Shown one piece after another: positions 12,085 to 25,102 of a stretch of 42,500 nt of DNA. The stretch lies in assembly GCA_963170055.1 (NCBI GenBank), contig CAUJGJ010000040.1, positions 2,187,801-2,230,300 on the forward strand. Reading direction: 5' to 3'. How positions within the stretch are numbered: the first letter of the stretch is position 1; each line of letters starts with the position of its first letter. The stretch is from Halisarca cf. caerulea. Taxonomy: Eukaryota > Porifera > Demospongiae > Chondrillida > Halisarcidae. The position numbers and the translations under genes were made by a program. Below the pieces are notes generated by a model. That model worked only from the letters and a program-made list of their open reading frames with translations. It did not search any database and was not told the origin of the DNA.

Positions 12085-13540
12085 TCTAAGAAGACAGTCT
12101 CTCAAATGTGGTACAAGCTGTAGTGTACACGATTCAACATAAGTAACTTTGATCCACAAAATGACACATTGCACAAAACAAGTTTGGAGCCATACATGGC
12201 GAACAGGGTAATAAGAGGAATAGAGAACACACACACATGAAGTCATACATGTCAGACCATTAAATTTTCACAAACTTTAAGTTAAGAGAAAACAGACAAT
12301 ATTGTTAGATGTATACGTATGTAGATGCATACAAAAATACGATAATAAGAAAATGAAATGTTATCAAGAACAACATTAAACAAGTGTGTGCACTTTACAA
12401 CAAACTATCAAAGGAAAAGAAAGTAAGGAAGGGTAATTAACGGCAATAACCCAGAGACCACATTCAAATGAATCGTTAAATTCCAAAATCCTTTATTGAT
12501 CAAGAGGTCCTCGATTTTGGTGGTAAAGGAGGCGGAGTTGATTGTGACCTGCGGGTACGAGTAAGACATGATAGTCATGTATCAGTCACATGACAGTCAC
12601 ATGACCATCACATATACAACAAGACATCACTTATTACACACATCTGTTTTGGATGAAATTGTGGATAAAGTGAGGGAAGTGGATAATTGAGGGAGCAATA
12701 ATTTGTGTAGATTTATTTCAATAAAACCTACTGCGGAAGGTGAGGGAACTGGACATCTGAGGTGTGAATAAGTGATGTCTCACCATAACTAACACACAAC
12801 AATCTCATTAAAAAAACGAAAGTATTAAGAGGCAGAGTTGATGGTGACCATAGGGTTTGAATATCACATGATAGTCACATGACCATCACATGCAACTAAC
12901 ACACGACAACCACATTGATAACAAAGTATTACATGAAATCGGATGTCAATTACGTGAAATTTTTCACGTAATTCACGTTTCAAGTTTCTCACATGATTGT
13001 CATGTGACAATCATAAGCCAATCACATACTAATTATATGACAGTACAGAAGAAACTCCAATAGTGGACTCTCCCAAAGGAGGACACAGTAAAATAAACCT
13101 CTCTACAAAGGGCACGACTTACGCTTCCATTCCTATCCAAAACTCCATAAATTCAGAGGTGCCTCTGGCAATTACATGACATTTTGAAGTTGATCACATG
13201 ATGGTTATGTGACAATCGAAATATATCAATCACATACTAATCACATGACAATACAGCAGAACTTCTGATAGTGGACTCTCCCAAAATAAGGGCACACTAT
13301 AAAGAACTCTCTACAAGGGCACAACATACACTCCCAGTAAAATTCCTATACTGCTGAATACATGTCATCCCCAAAGTTTCTCTGTAACATAATCACATGA
13401 CAATCACATGACAATTACATGACTACCAGGTACAAAAAACTGCGCAGTCTTCCAACAGGTATAAAGAAGATGTATCAATGACTGGTATCTCCTTTGATGG
13501 CAAACTCAAGATTGCCTATCATGTAAAAACGAAGCATTAC
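12085..13540 (+). repeat. Unit X, copy 1 (large duplicated block)
   Basis: This block is collinear with 19007-20440. Shared landmarks are aatagagaacacacacac, tcaagaggtcctcgattttg, ggaggcggagttgattgtga and ggtatctcctttgatggcaa. It is rich in tcacatgac-type words. It ends in a (CA)n run, as does its partner. No coding was seen. Confidence 0.85.
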
Positions 13541-13553
13541 ACACACACACACA

Positions 13554-13608
<55 letters not shown>
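13541..13608. repeat. (CA)n microsatellite
   Basis: Near-pure CA repeats, 68 bp. Confidence 0.92.
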
Positions 13609-13610
<2 letters not shown>

Positions 13611-13621
13611 ATGCACTCACT

Positions 13622-14080
13622 GCATGAGGGGTGGTCTTACAATAGAGGCGGTCTTACATGTGGAGGTGAGCACACATGAGGGGTGGTCTTACATGAGGAG
13701 GTGAGAACACATGAAGGGTGGTCTTACAATAGGGGGGGTTGGCATGTGGAGGTGAGAACACATGAAGGGTGGTCTTACATGAGGAGGTCAGCACACATGA
13801 GGGGTGCATGGTCTTACAATGAGGAGGTGGTCTTACAGGAGGTGGTGAGCACACCTAAGGGGTGGTCTTACATGAGGGGTGGTTTTACATGAGGAGGTGG
13901 TCTTACATGAGGAGGTGAGCACACATGAGGGGTGATCTTACATTAGGGGTGGTCTTACATGAGGGGTGGTCTTACATGAGGAGGTGGTCTTACATGAGGA
14001 TGTGAGCACACATGAGGGGAGGTCTTACATGAGGAGGTGATCTCGAGCAGACATGAGGGGTGGTCTTACTAATTTTGAGA
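13622..14080 (+). repeat. 'ggtggtcttacatgag' minisatellite upstream of gene B
   Basis: Variants of gaggggtggtcttacatgag alternate with gaggtgagcacacatgag about every 16-36 bases. The same array lies upstream of gene D at 36063-36415. Confidence 0.88.
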
Positions 14081-14119
14081 GGAAGGGAGAGGGGAGGGAC
14101 AGAGGATGAGGACTACATG

Positions 14120-14302
<183 letters not shown>

Positions 14303-15109
14303 ATACGTGAATGTGTTTGATGCAAGGTCTTCAATGACCCAGTCAATCAATTGGCAGTTTGTGGTGTGAAAGTAAACGATTACTCATTATAAGTTTTGAT
14401 TAGTACTGATTTCTACATGCGTGGTATTGTCTTGCTCGCACATGTGTGGCCTAATGGAATCATAGGAAGACTGCCAGCACCTGACATGAGCCAAAGGTAC
14501 TACAGAGCTGGCCTTGGAACATTGAATGAAGACAAGGGCAACAGTTACTAAGGAGTGGAAGATAAAAAAACGATTTGCGCATGATGACCTGACGAAGGCA
14601 TGATTATACTTGTTAGAATGTATTCAGTGAAGATTAACGGACGAATCATGCATGATCAGATGAAAGGAAACTTGCATACTTAGGATTATTGATGAATTAC
14701 TAGCGATCGAAGATTAACTGAATCAGTTCATACAGGAGTCTTCATGGCATTAATGGCCCTGTAGCTCCTCCATTCTATGCATGATGTTCACATGACATTG
14801 TGATTATCATAGAATCATGATCAGTTTTACCCCGCACCTAAATGGTGGGCTGCCGGTCCTGGCTGTATTGCTGCTGTGATCACCACTGACAACAACTCAG
14901 TTCTAGTCTATTTCACAATCATGCAAGATGTTCCGTCCAAACAAAGCACTTCTGCTATCCTGTACGATTATGTATGCATGCCCTAGTTTCGCACAACAGC
15001 TGCAGGTATTTCCAAAACTGTCCAATGTTCATTTGGTCACATTCCACCAAGTCTGGAATTTCCAACTGGTTATATATTACACAACAGTTCACCAAAAATA
15101 GTTTTGGTG

Positions 15110-15240
15110 TGCCTTGGTTGGTTATGTTGGTTGGTATTGGTTTGAAATTGTTTTTAAATTGTTTTGGTGTATGTGTACTGGTTGGTATTGTGTGGTTGGT
15201 ATTGTGTGGTTGGTATTGTTTTGGTGTGTTTTGGATTGGT
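15110..15240 (+). repeat. G/T-rich 'ggttggtattg' tandem repeat
   Basis: ttggtattgtgtgg-type words recur. The copy in the gene D block (37860-38100) has expanded with a unit of about 67 bp. Confidence 0.7.
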
Positions 15241-15500
15241 ATATTATATTCAAACAAGCAATGCTTGCCAATCCTCATGCACTGTCTTAGTCTAATCGTA
15301 TACATGATCTATACTAAATATGAGCATAAATTTCCCATAATCTCTTAGACTAGACAGAACATGACGTGTGTTTTACACAGGTCAACCCACCTCGGCCACA
15401 CCTATCTAATTTTCTGGCATGAATAGGAATTTCTGGAGGCTAAATGCGTAATAGTCATGGAATTGTATTGTAATTGATACAGTCTTGGATTTATGAGAAA

Positions 15501-15546
15501 CCAATTGGATTTTAGTGAATATGGAAACAAGAGATTTCTACAAAAG
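15501..15546 (+). promoter_or_regulatory. Candidate core promoter of gene B, TATA mutated to TACAAAAG
   Basis: CCAAT at 15501-15505 matches the gene D promoter. The D sequence tctataaaag is tctacaaaag here (15539-15546), a T-to-C change in the third TATA position. Confidence 0.42.
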
Positions 15547-15606
15547 TGCAAACATGAGTCAAGGTTTCCATTACGCTGCAATTCTCTGAAGTGTCTACGT
15601 ATAGGT

Positions 15607-17443
15607 ATGTCAATCATTGCCGTCCTGGTGTGTTCACTTGTAGTAGTTGGTGCTACACCTGATGATGAAGGGCCCACGGGTGGACAGGCAACCCCTTCAG
15701 GATCTGTTTCCGAAAGACAGTCACCATTCAGTAAGGATATTGATTCATAATAGTAAAGGATCTATTGCGTATTATTATATTCTTTTAGTGTAATAATAAA
15801 ATTATTATAATGTTTATAATAATATTATTTGTTTAACTTCATGTTGCTTGTAACTCCATATTCATGATCATTCAATCTTCTTTTACATGTAGGTCGATTC
15901 TGTTGCTATCTGGGCTTCAAACTGAGATGTGAGGAAGCAGACATTGTGTGAGTATAAGAATACTCAAACCCAACTGAACATAGTGAAATCTCCAGTGTTC
16001 TAGCCAGAATTTTTGAATGAGAGATTCCGCTGCCTGTATGCGTTGAAATAATAATAGTTGAATTCATTCTTTGAAACAATAGTCCTTCACTACACAGGCC
16101 AGGAAATAAAACCTGCACCTGTAGTACCTGTAAGCTGCCAGCAGTAGGGGAACCAGATGATGACCAAGATGAACTTGATTCGTCCCAAGAGAAGGAATTT
16201 CTCACCCTGGATAAAATGCATCTGAGTTTTCACAACTCGAGTTCTGAGGACGTGGGAGCTGTTGTAAATGAAGGGGATCAGCCTGTGACCAATACAACTG
16301 CGTTCTTGAGTTAGTAATAGTATGTTGTCCAGTACGTGTCTCTTTCACACAAGTATATATATTACTTATAATGAATAATTTGTATTATATAGGTATATAC
16401 ACAGTACGTGCAGTACTAGGCATGTGTAGGATTTCATATTATACTTTATGCGAGCACAGCCTCATCATGCACTCTGTGGAAATATTATAATATTATAGAA
16501 TTATTATATTTTGTTTCATTCATTTTATATATTATTCAATATATTTCCGGATAAACCGTGTAGTGTTGGATAAATGAAGTGTGACTGCATAAATCTATCT
16601 ACGTATCTATTATCTATCTATTTATCCATCTATCTATCTGTCTATCTATCTAACAAATATTGTACACATCCACATCTCAGACTGCTTAATCCGACACTGG
16701 TTTATCCAGAAACCTCATTTACTGCTTTGTTAATCTCCATCTCCAAACAGTACGCAATTCCACATGATTTGAATTCACCTAGTGTACACTCTGCTTATAT
16801 CTGACACATTTCTGGCGAACAGATGTGGTTGTATATATAAACATGACCCTCCCACATGGCACTTCATGTAAACATTGTACTTTTGATTATTCAGATCACT
16901 TCTGCAACATTGAATGTCCAAGGCTTCGATGCACACCATTATTTGCAACAAGGTGAGATAATGATATTAGAATGAAATTCAATCTGATTCGGAGTAAGAT
17001 GAAGCAGCAGTGCTTATAGCGTTAATTAATAAAAGGGACATTTGAGGCAAAATACAAGTTAAGACATATTCGATGTGGATTTCAACTTTATTGAAATACA
17101 TGTAACTGAACATAATTATAATACTATATGTGGTGAATTAGTTCATTCATGGAATTATGCACATTCATAATAAACACCTCCCATGCATTATGCAATGCAC
17201 AATTGCATTATGAAATATTCCAGCCTAGGATCCACAAATTTGCAAACCCTTAGAGATAGCAGCTGTACCAGCTGTAACCCCACTGAAAAAGTTGTTAACA
17301 GCTACAATGTTTTGTGTTTTGAATAGGCAAACACAAAACAACTCCTTTGATACTCCCTTTGATCTTCATGGGTTTGCAAATTTGTGGATCCTTGGCTGAA
17401 TATTCTATAATTGAATTGTGCATTATAAATTGGAAGGTGTTAT

Positions 17444-17480
<37 letters not shown>

Positions 17481-17738
17481 GATCCTAATACTTATACACT
17501 TTTCTCACTGCCTATACTTTGTGTTAGTGTCCAGGAAATGAGTTGCAATTGCCAAAGGTGCTCTCTCCCAGCTCAGCACTTAGGCATAATATCACGATTG
17601 CTGTATGGATCGTCTCCTTCAGAAACTGGAGCAGCACAACACCGTAGGTCTCGGCGTCAGCAGGAGGTTACCTTGGTGCAGAGCATAATATCTGACATAG
17701 TAATACTAGTTGAACTCGTAAATCTACGTAATGCCTAG
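15607..17738 (+). CDS. Gene B: secreted two-module Cys-rich precursor, type 2
   Basis: Exons are 15607-15730, 15893-15947, 16098-16309, 16895-16952 and 17528-17738, joined into an open frame of 219 residues. Exon 1 starts MSIIAVLVCSLVVVGA, a typical signal peptide. Exon 2 encodes FCCYLGFKLRC, exon 3 begins with TCTCSTC and continues as an acidic linker ending NTTAFLS, exon 4 encodes CNIECPRLRC, and exon 5 has CNCQRC, a polybasic HRRSRR site and a 26-residue hydrophobic tail. In-frame ATGs exist further upstream (15493), but 15607 is kept because it opens the hydrophobic signal and is the only equivalent start in D. Oddity: in module 1 the usual CxxxC is replaced by adjacent cysteines (CC) with Gly at the second Cys position, so the disulfides may differ. 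A secreted, convertase-processed peptide is inferred; no known family was recognised. Confidence 0.85.
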
Positions 17739-18285
17739 AGAGGTCTGTATATTGTGCTATATCTGTGCATACCATCCGAGACCTTATGGATCACCACTTA
17801 TACATCAAGAACAAGCACAGTACTAAAGGAACCAAGCTAGGCTACTAGATAACACACCATAATATTAAATACATGAACAAAGGTACATTAAACACTGTAA
17901 TGGTTGTCTTATAATAATAATTACAGGCTGTGATGCTACATGCATAATCTGACCGATGATACAACTGATGGTCAGGATCGATGGTTTATCTAGGGGTGAC
18001 TATATAGTATATGCACGAGGGGTGACCTTGCTCGACCGGTGATCTTGAATTAGGGGTGCATGCATAAATTATCTTACACAAGAGGTGTGATCATACTATG
18101 AAAGAGGCTACCACACACGTTCTTGAAGGTAGGTGGTTGTACAGATGCTAGGGTTGGTCACATCCAAATTATACAGAGAAGAGGGGGGTCCTTACAAGAG
18201 GAGTAATCATAGGGGAGGAGTGATCTCACACGAGCGATGACCTCACACAAGTGGTGCGAGATTAAACACAAGAGAGGTGGTCTTC
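17739..18285 (+). other. Downstream flank of gene B
   Basis: Non-coding flank well conserved with 40533-41308. ATTAAA at about 17862, also present downstream of D, is a possible variant poly(A) signal. Confidence 0.45.
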
Positions 18286-18835
18286 CTTGGATGGGAGGTG
18301 GTCTTACAAGGGAGTTTTCCTTACTAGTGAGGTGGCCTTACAAGAGGGGTGGTCTTACAAAAGTGGTGGTCTAATTACAACAGAGGTGGTCTTACAACAG
18401 AGGTGGTCTTACAAGAGAGGTGGTCTTACAACAGGGGTGGTCTTACAAGAGAGGTGGTCTTGCAAGAGAGGTGGTCTTGCAAGAGAGGTGGTCTTACAAG
18501 AGTGGTGGTCTTGCAAGAGAGGTGGTCTTACAAGAGAGGTGGTCTTGCAAGAGAGGTGGTCTTGCAAGAGAGGTGGTCTTACAAGAGAGGTGGTCTTACA
18601 AGAGAGGTGGTCTTGCAAGAGAGGTGGTCTTGCAAGAGAGGTGGCGTTGCAAGAGGGGTGGTGATACAATATAGGTGATATTGCGATAGGTGGCCTTTCA
18701 AGAGAGGCGGACCAGTTATGAGAGAGATGGTCTTACAAGAGGGGTGTGTTGCAAGAGAGGTGATCTTGTGAGAGATAACAAGAGAGGTGGACTATATAGT
18801 TGAGAGAGATGGTCTTACAGGAGGGGGCTCTTACT
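18286..18835 (+). repeat. 18-bp minisatellite 'ggtggtcttacaagagag'
   Basis: About 25-30 units of 18 bp, purest at 18330-18660. All three plus frames and the minus strand are open over it because 18 is a multiple of three; those frames are not genes. A matching array begins at 42200 downstream of gene D. Confidence 0.92.
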
Positions 18836-19006
18836 GATTGCAAACGGAGTATATCACATGACAGTCACATGACCATAACATAACTAACACATGCTAAGCA
18901 TCAATTACATGCTCGACCCCCAAAAGCACATAAATATGGTCACATGATTATCACATGACATTAGTCTCATGATAATCACACGATACTATAGTCACATGAT
19001 AGGAGA

Positions 19007-20440
19007 AGTGGTCTAAGGGGAGAGTCTCTCAATGTGGTACAAACATAGTGCACATTCAACCTACTATGTTATTTTTCTCCACAAATGACACATGCCACAA
19101 AACAGGTTTGGAGTCATACACTGTACACAGTGCAATAAGAGGAATAGAGAACACACACACAAAGTATTACATGTCAGACAAACCATTAAATTGTCACAAA
19201 AGTTAAGAAAAGGTTGACAATACTGTTGTATGTATGAAGATGCATATAAGAATACCATATTAGGCAAATTAAGTGTTATTTGAAGAACAACATATGACAA
19301 GTGTGTGCACTTTACAACAAATATCAAAAGGAAAAGAAAATAAAGAAGTGTAATTAACGGCAATTAGCCCGAGATCACATTAACTTGAATCATAAATTAC
19401 ACAATCATTCGATCAAGAGGTCCTCGATTTTGGTGGTAAAGGAGGCGGAGTTGATTGTGACCTGAGGGTATGAGTAACATATGACAGTCACACGACAGTC
19501 ACATGACCATCACATACACAACAAGACATCACTTATTGCACACATCTGTTTTGGATGAAACTGGATAAATGAGGGAGCAATGATTAGTGCAGATTTATTC
19601 CAATAAATACTACTGCGGAAGGTGAGGGAACTGGATATCTGAGGTGCGTATGAATGACGTCTCATCATAACTAACAGACAACAATCATGCTAAAAACCAA
19701 AAGTATTAGGAGGCGGAGTTGATTGCGACAATAGGGTGAGAATATCACCTGATAGTCATATGACCATCACATATAACTAACACACGACAACCACATTGAT
19801 AACAAAGTACTACAGTGAAATCAGACGTCAATTACTTGATATTTGAAGTTGATCACATGATGGTCATGTGACAATGATAAGCCAATCACATACTGTTTAC
19901 ATGGCAGTACAGTAGAACCTCTGATAGTGGACTCTCCCAAAATAAGGACAAAGTAAAATAAACCTCTCTAGTACAATTGTCATTGTCATTGTCATTATTA
20001 TGGTAACCCCTTCAGCCAAAAGGCTGGTATAAATGGGGGACCAAAAGAAAAACAAACAAACAAAGAAACAACCTAGCCAAAGAAAGGAACAAAACAATTT
20101 GTTCTACACGTAATCACACACAGACACACACATAATATAGCACACAATAACAACTATAATATTATAGTCAATATAATGACTTAAAGATTAAAATACATAC
20201 AATACAATACATACATATAATTCCTACAATACTGTTAAATACATGTCATCCCAAAAGTTCCCCAAAATTTGGATTTTCTCCATATCATAATCACATGACA
20301 ATCACATGGCAATCACATGACAATTACATGACTACCAGGTACAAAAAACTGTGCAGCCTTCCAACAGGTATGAAGAAGATGTATCAATGACTGGTATCTC
20401 CTTTGATGGCAAATTCAAGATTGCTGAATGTTAAAATGAA
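19007..20440 (+). repeat. Unit X, copy 2
   Basis: Partner of 12085-13540. It lacks about 200 bp of copy 1 and carries an extra insert at about 19970-20218. It ends in a CA microsatellite. Confidence 0.85.
19970..20218 (-). mobile_element. Probable retroposon 3' end inserted in unit X copy 2
   Basis: This segment is absent from the matching place in unit X copy 1 (about 13300-13345). Read on the minus strand it has ggtcccccatttataccagc, then cttttggctgaaggggttac, then a tail of repeated gacaat units. A short-repeat tail at a 3' end is typical of LINE/SINE insertions; the family is not identified. Confidence 0.45.
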
Positions 20441-20456
20441 ACAGTACCCACCCACC

Positions 20457-20600
<144 letters not shown>

Positions 20601-20819
20601 CATACACACACACTCACTCTGAGGGATTAAACTGTTGGTTCATATAAGTGTGTGTCTCTCCATAAGGAGCAGGTTTTCCAGGAGGTGTCTTCTTCCCATT
20701 TGAGGAAGAGGACTCCGGGACAACAAGAAGATAGTCGTGTGTTGAATCCTTCGAAGAAGACACCAGTGACAATCCACCTGCAGGGATTCAGAAGTGAAGG
20801 AGTATGGGGTGTGATAGAT

Positions 20820-20999
20820 ACAGTGAAACCTGTCTAATATGACACCCATTTGGGAATGAAAAGCAGGGCTGGATTAGCAGGTTGCTGGACTATAGAGGTC
20901 AGTTTGTATGGTGAATTAATGGTCGGTGCCAGAGAACCTTGACCGGTTCAGGAGAATGCTGGTTTATAGAGGTGCTGGATTAGGCAGGTTCCACTGTCT
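20820..20999. mobile_element. 180-bp foldback MITE, 'acagtgaaacctgtctaat' ends
   Basis: Left acagtgaaacctgtctaat and the right end reversed, acagtggaacctgcctaat, form the TIR. The inside repeats 'tatagaggt' and 'gctggatta' words. Confidence 0.72.
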
Positions 21000-21520
21000 T
21001 ATAAAAGTCTGACTCAGTAAAATTTGCAAAAAAGTACTCTGTAAATAAGTTCAATGGGGCTGGACAACAAACACTATGCAAATATCCAGTTATGTACATT
21101 AACCAGTCATCAGTAGCTACTCTATATGGCATAATATGAAGGTCTGGTGAGTACACAGACAGCTGTAAACCGAACCCTAACTATAGGACAGAGAACACAA
21201 ATCACAACCACATTGAGTCAGTTCAAAGACAAACGTACTGTGAAACCTCTTTAATCCTACACTCAATCAATGGGGTTTGAATTGGGAGGTTGTCCGAATT
21301 CAGAGTGACTCTTAACATACTTCAATGTGGTGAATGTACCTCATAAGATGTTTGGATATGAGAGAATGTCATATAAAATGTTTATATATAAGAGCAAGGC
21401 GCTTTGCTGTATATATTAGTTTAGGGACATATGGTGAATTCAGCTTGTACAACATGCAGTCAAAGCTACTCACCTGTCAAGGGAGACGCAAAGTGTTCGT
21501 CACCAATAACTCTACAACTA
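21000..21520. other. Intergenic, no gene supported
   Basis: A fragment of the 'tgtgaaacctctttaatcc' repeat class starts at about 21238. An open frame runs from 21334 through the following CA run, but no domain or splice evidence supports it. Confidence 0.35.
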
Positions 21521-21522
21521 TT

Positions 21523-21560
21523 CACACACATACACACACACAAACACACACATACACACA

Positions 21561-21631
<71 letters not shown>

Positions 21632-21690
21632 ACACACACACACACACACATACACACACACACACACACACATACACACACACACACACC
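21523..21690. repeat. (CA)n microsatellite
   Basis: About 165 bp of CA with regularly placed cata interruptions. Confidence 0.92.
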
Positions 21691-23195
21691 TGTGGTATCA
21701 CCCGAGGAGGAGGTCCTCTCTGTGAAGTGACTGTCAAGAACAAGACTGATGTATTCATCTGTGGTGAAGGAAGAAGAGATAAATACTGAGAGCTTCTTTG
21801 ATGAAGAATGGGAAAAGGGGGATTGCAGTGCTGAAATCTCTAGTGAATATTGCAAATTTGTTTTGTAAATCTTGCGAAATCTTAAGTAAACTCATTGATT
21901 ATTCGGAAATCTCTTGAGATGGTGAAATCCCATACATCATATTCCTAGTAGTGGACCCTTAGGGTAGGCCTGTAAGCTGGGGTTTGGAGGTCCATTGCAT
22001 TCTCTCCCCCCTTTTCAGCAAATGAGGTCAAATAAAATTCACAGCCTTGCAATACGGAAGTAGACAATTGCAAACAAGGAACTCAATTTTACCATAGTCT
22101 AAGAGACATTTATACTCTGATTAATATTCATAATAACCATAGTAGGTGGGTGCATAGATAGTATGGAGTCTCCATGGTGAGTGGGACGAGAGGGCAGTGG
22201 GTTCATAACAATATGATGTGCTGCCTTGCATTTATTTGTGAACACTGCGCGTCATGCAAACGTCTTCATGCATTGACACACCTCACCACAAGAGTTGAGG
22301 AATTCCTACGTTATTCCACAGACACACAATGCATATCAGCCTTAGGGTTTTATCTGAGGTTCTTTTTGAGAGGGGGGAGGGGACCTACACATCTATATGT
22401 ACACACACACCCACACACCCACCCACACACACACACACACACACGTGACAGGCTGCAAGCATGTGCATTCAGTGATCTTGAAACCACACTCATGCATGCA
22501 GCATGCAAATCAGATCTTCTTTCAGAATAATGATGAAGACAGGGCAATGACAAAATAGGGATGTAAGGGGGAGGGGCAGATATGTATGAGGAATAATAGT
22601 TGCCTAAACTATTAAGTGTCTGGGGGTATGCTCCCCCAGGGAAATTTTTAGCTTTTACGTATGTCTGATAAGGTGATAAATGAGCCCATTTTATGCCACT
22701 CAACCTGTTTCTGAATACAGTCCACAGATCAGTCTGTTACAGTTGTCCATGTGTGTTATAGCTAGGATAAACTTTCAAGGGAAAGATACACCCTGTGCCC
22801 CCCTCCCTCTAATAGAAACCCTGCACATGTGCAAACATGCGAAAGTACCTACGTATACGTATAAATAAATCCGAGCATGAATGCCTATGCCATGCTGTTG
22901 GAGCAAAGCCAAACTATGTGAGATTTACATTAGAACTCTTGTCAATGTAATTGCTGAATAACATATACCAATGGACTCAAGATTGACTGAACAAGCTTTC
23001 AATGTTATATGCATTTTTGGTAAGTTCTACTCTAAGGCTTTGCAAATGCATTCATGATCAATTTATGAAAGTGTACATTCACAAAAATAAAGGCAGCATA
23101 ATTTTATTTACCCCCCCACCCCCCCAGATAAAACCCTGTGCCTGGAGTCAGAATAAAGTGTGGTGGTTGCAAAACCTTCAGCAGCAGACTTTCAA
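21691..23195. other. Intergenic, no gene supported
   Basis: A short CA run lies at 22400-22443. The open frames at 22174-22530 (plus) and 22350-22703 (minus) cross it and show no family motif. Confidence 0.35.
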
Positions 23196-23360
23196 ATAAT
23201 GACACAGTATAATAAACCTCTCTATAAAGGACAAGAATTGAGGTCCTAAAATACATCCTCCCTAGATCTATACATTTTGCTTCTCCCAAAGAGGGCAACC
23301 TCCTTACAAAGAACAAATAGCTGTCCCAAAGTGTCCTTTATTCGGAGGGTCCACCGTATA
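23196..23360. repeat. Degenerate 'aacctctctataaaggaca' foldback repeat
   Basis: It starts cacagtataataaacctctc and ends gtcctttattcggagggtcc. Partial palindrome of the same class as 20820-20999, 23857-24045 and 34591-34775. Confidence 0.5.
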
Positions 23361-23856
23361 CTACAAATTACTAATCGTAACACACTCTATTACAAGATGA
23401 AGATGGAAGAGTAAAAGAGCGGTTACCCAGCTATCGACCATTCTGACAAGGCTCCGAAATCAGCAAATTCGGCCAGCATACGCACCTTACAACTGTGGTT
23501 CGTCCATGATTCTCTCCTTACTGGACAGTAATGCACTAGTGTGAGATACAGTCGTTTTCATTAGCTGGTCCCTTTCTCCATATTTTTTCCTGAGTGTGAG
23601 CCGCACGTCTCTACCAAGGACGCCATTTTAAGAGGAAGGAAGACCAATGGCCTCCGCATGCGCGCACGTGCAGGAAGTGCTTACTGTACGTAGCGGTTGG
23701 TGGAGTGCGTGTGCAGTGGTTGAATAGGCACGGGAAGCTTTAAATGCACTGGTGAGTGCGAGTATCTATAATCTTGCAAGCTAGGAATAGGCTTTAGGGT
23801 GGCTCAGGTCACTTTCTGACCTCAAACATTCCAGAAACTACATTGCTTGCATGATA

Positions 23857-24045
23857 CAGTAAAACTTGTCTTAACAAAAAGACCAATCCCATATAAAGAC
23901 CACATGTCTATAGAGACCACTGTAGGCTGGCTCACAGTCAACTTCAGTTGTACTATGGCACCTCTGTACAAGGACCACCTGTCTGCAGAGACCCCAATTA
24001 CTTGGTCCCATGAGTGGTCACTATAGACAGGTTTCACTGCATTCT
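23857..24045. mobile_element. Foldback MITE, 'agaccac' type, about 190 bp
   Basis: Left cagtaaaacttgtcttaac and the right end reversed, cagtgaaacctgtctatag, are related. The interior repeats 'agaccacatgtctatagag' and 'ggaccacctgtctgcagag'. Confidence 0.65.
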
Positions 24046-24114
24046 TCATTGTTAGCTCAGCTCAAGGTACATTGTTGCTGGTTGTATGTTATCATTACGT
24101 ACTGTATGGATTTG

Positions 24115-24334
24115 AACAAAAGTCTTATAATAGAGAATTTATATAATTGTAATAGAGAAGTATGAATTTATACAGGAATGAGTTATAGGAATTGTTTTGA
24201 AAACAATTGTCCACTTTACAATAAACATTATGTTCAATGAATGTACAGCTGTGCACTAACCCTTCAATGCTTTGCAAGTAATTGGAGGGTGTGGGGCTGC
24301 AGCCTCCATGAGTTTTTAACTCCAATTACTTGTT
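24115..24334 (-). mobile_element. Hairpin-ended repeat H1, copy 4 (reverse, 5' portion)
   Basis: It runs from tatggatttgaac, through agtcttataatagagaa and the gttttgaaaac palindrome, to actccaattacttgtt. The GC terminal hairpin end is lost. Confidence 0.72.
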
Positions 24335-24412
24335 ACCAATTAATCCCGTCACTAGGGCTTGTCCCTGCTTGAGTTGACTATGCTGTAACTGCCCTACTGA
24401 GAATTCTGGTAT

Positions 24413-24934
24413 ACTGCTGGTTGGGCTGAACAGTGAGGAAAGGGCTGCTGAAGTAGTGGTTGCTCCCTATACCTGAGTCCTGACTAAGTAATGAAAGGGG
24501 GAGGCACCAGCGTGCGATTCATGTGGCCGTTCAAGCACAGTGGAACAGGCATGGGACCCCCTCCCACCTGTTGCGTCTGTTCACCTATTAGGCTAACTTG
24601 TAGTATAGCCTGTATAGAAGTCATGTTGCAGTTTCTGTAGTAATAATTCCTATTAGCCCTAGATCTACCAGTGGGAATTGAAATTGTTGCTGAAGATTTT
24701 ATATTGTGGACATATTGCTAATGGTATTCAGTGAAACTGTGTCCTACAACAACAGCAAGGATGTGTGGTCTCCTCATGACCAGTTACACCTTTTGCTCAG
24801 GCTCCTGCTGCACGCACCAGAGGAGCTGGAACCTGAGCATGCAGGTAGTGCATCAGACACACTTTATACACTGCACATTCTATAAGATGAAATTATCAGA
24901 CAAGACAAAGCCATATATATATATATTATTATAT

Positions 24935-25033
<99 letters not shown>

Positions 25034-25051
25034 GTAGGTAAGAACACACAC

Positions 25052-25102
<51 letters not shown>

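Noticed and set aside
15493..15606. Upstream in-frame ATG extension of gene B
   Set aside because: It would bury the signal peptide, overlaps the TATA-like region, and has no equivalent start in D.
15906..16205. 99-codon minus-strand frame
   Set aside because: It is the shadow of gene B exons 2-3 and the intron between them.
18287..18678. Repeat protein of 'EVVLQERWSYKRGG' type
   Set aside because: An 18-bp minisatellite is open in all frames in parallel. There is no start context or splice logic, and the array length is variable.
20652..20837. 61-codon frame with protein-like composition
   Set aside because: It ends inside a foldback element and shows no splice partners or known motif; left as unexplained.
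22174..22530. Frame with CEHCASC as a further family member
   Set aside because: The cysteine spacing (C-x2-C-x2-C) and the lack of splice sites do not match the family.
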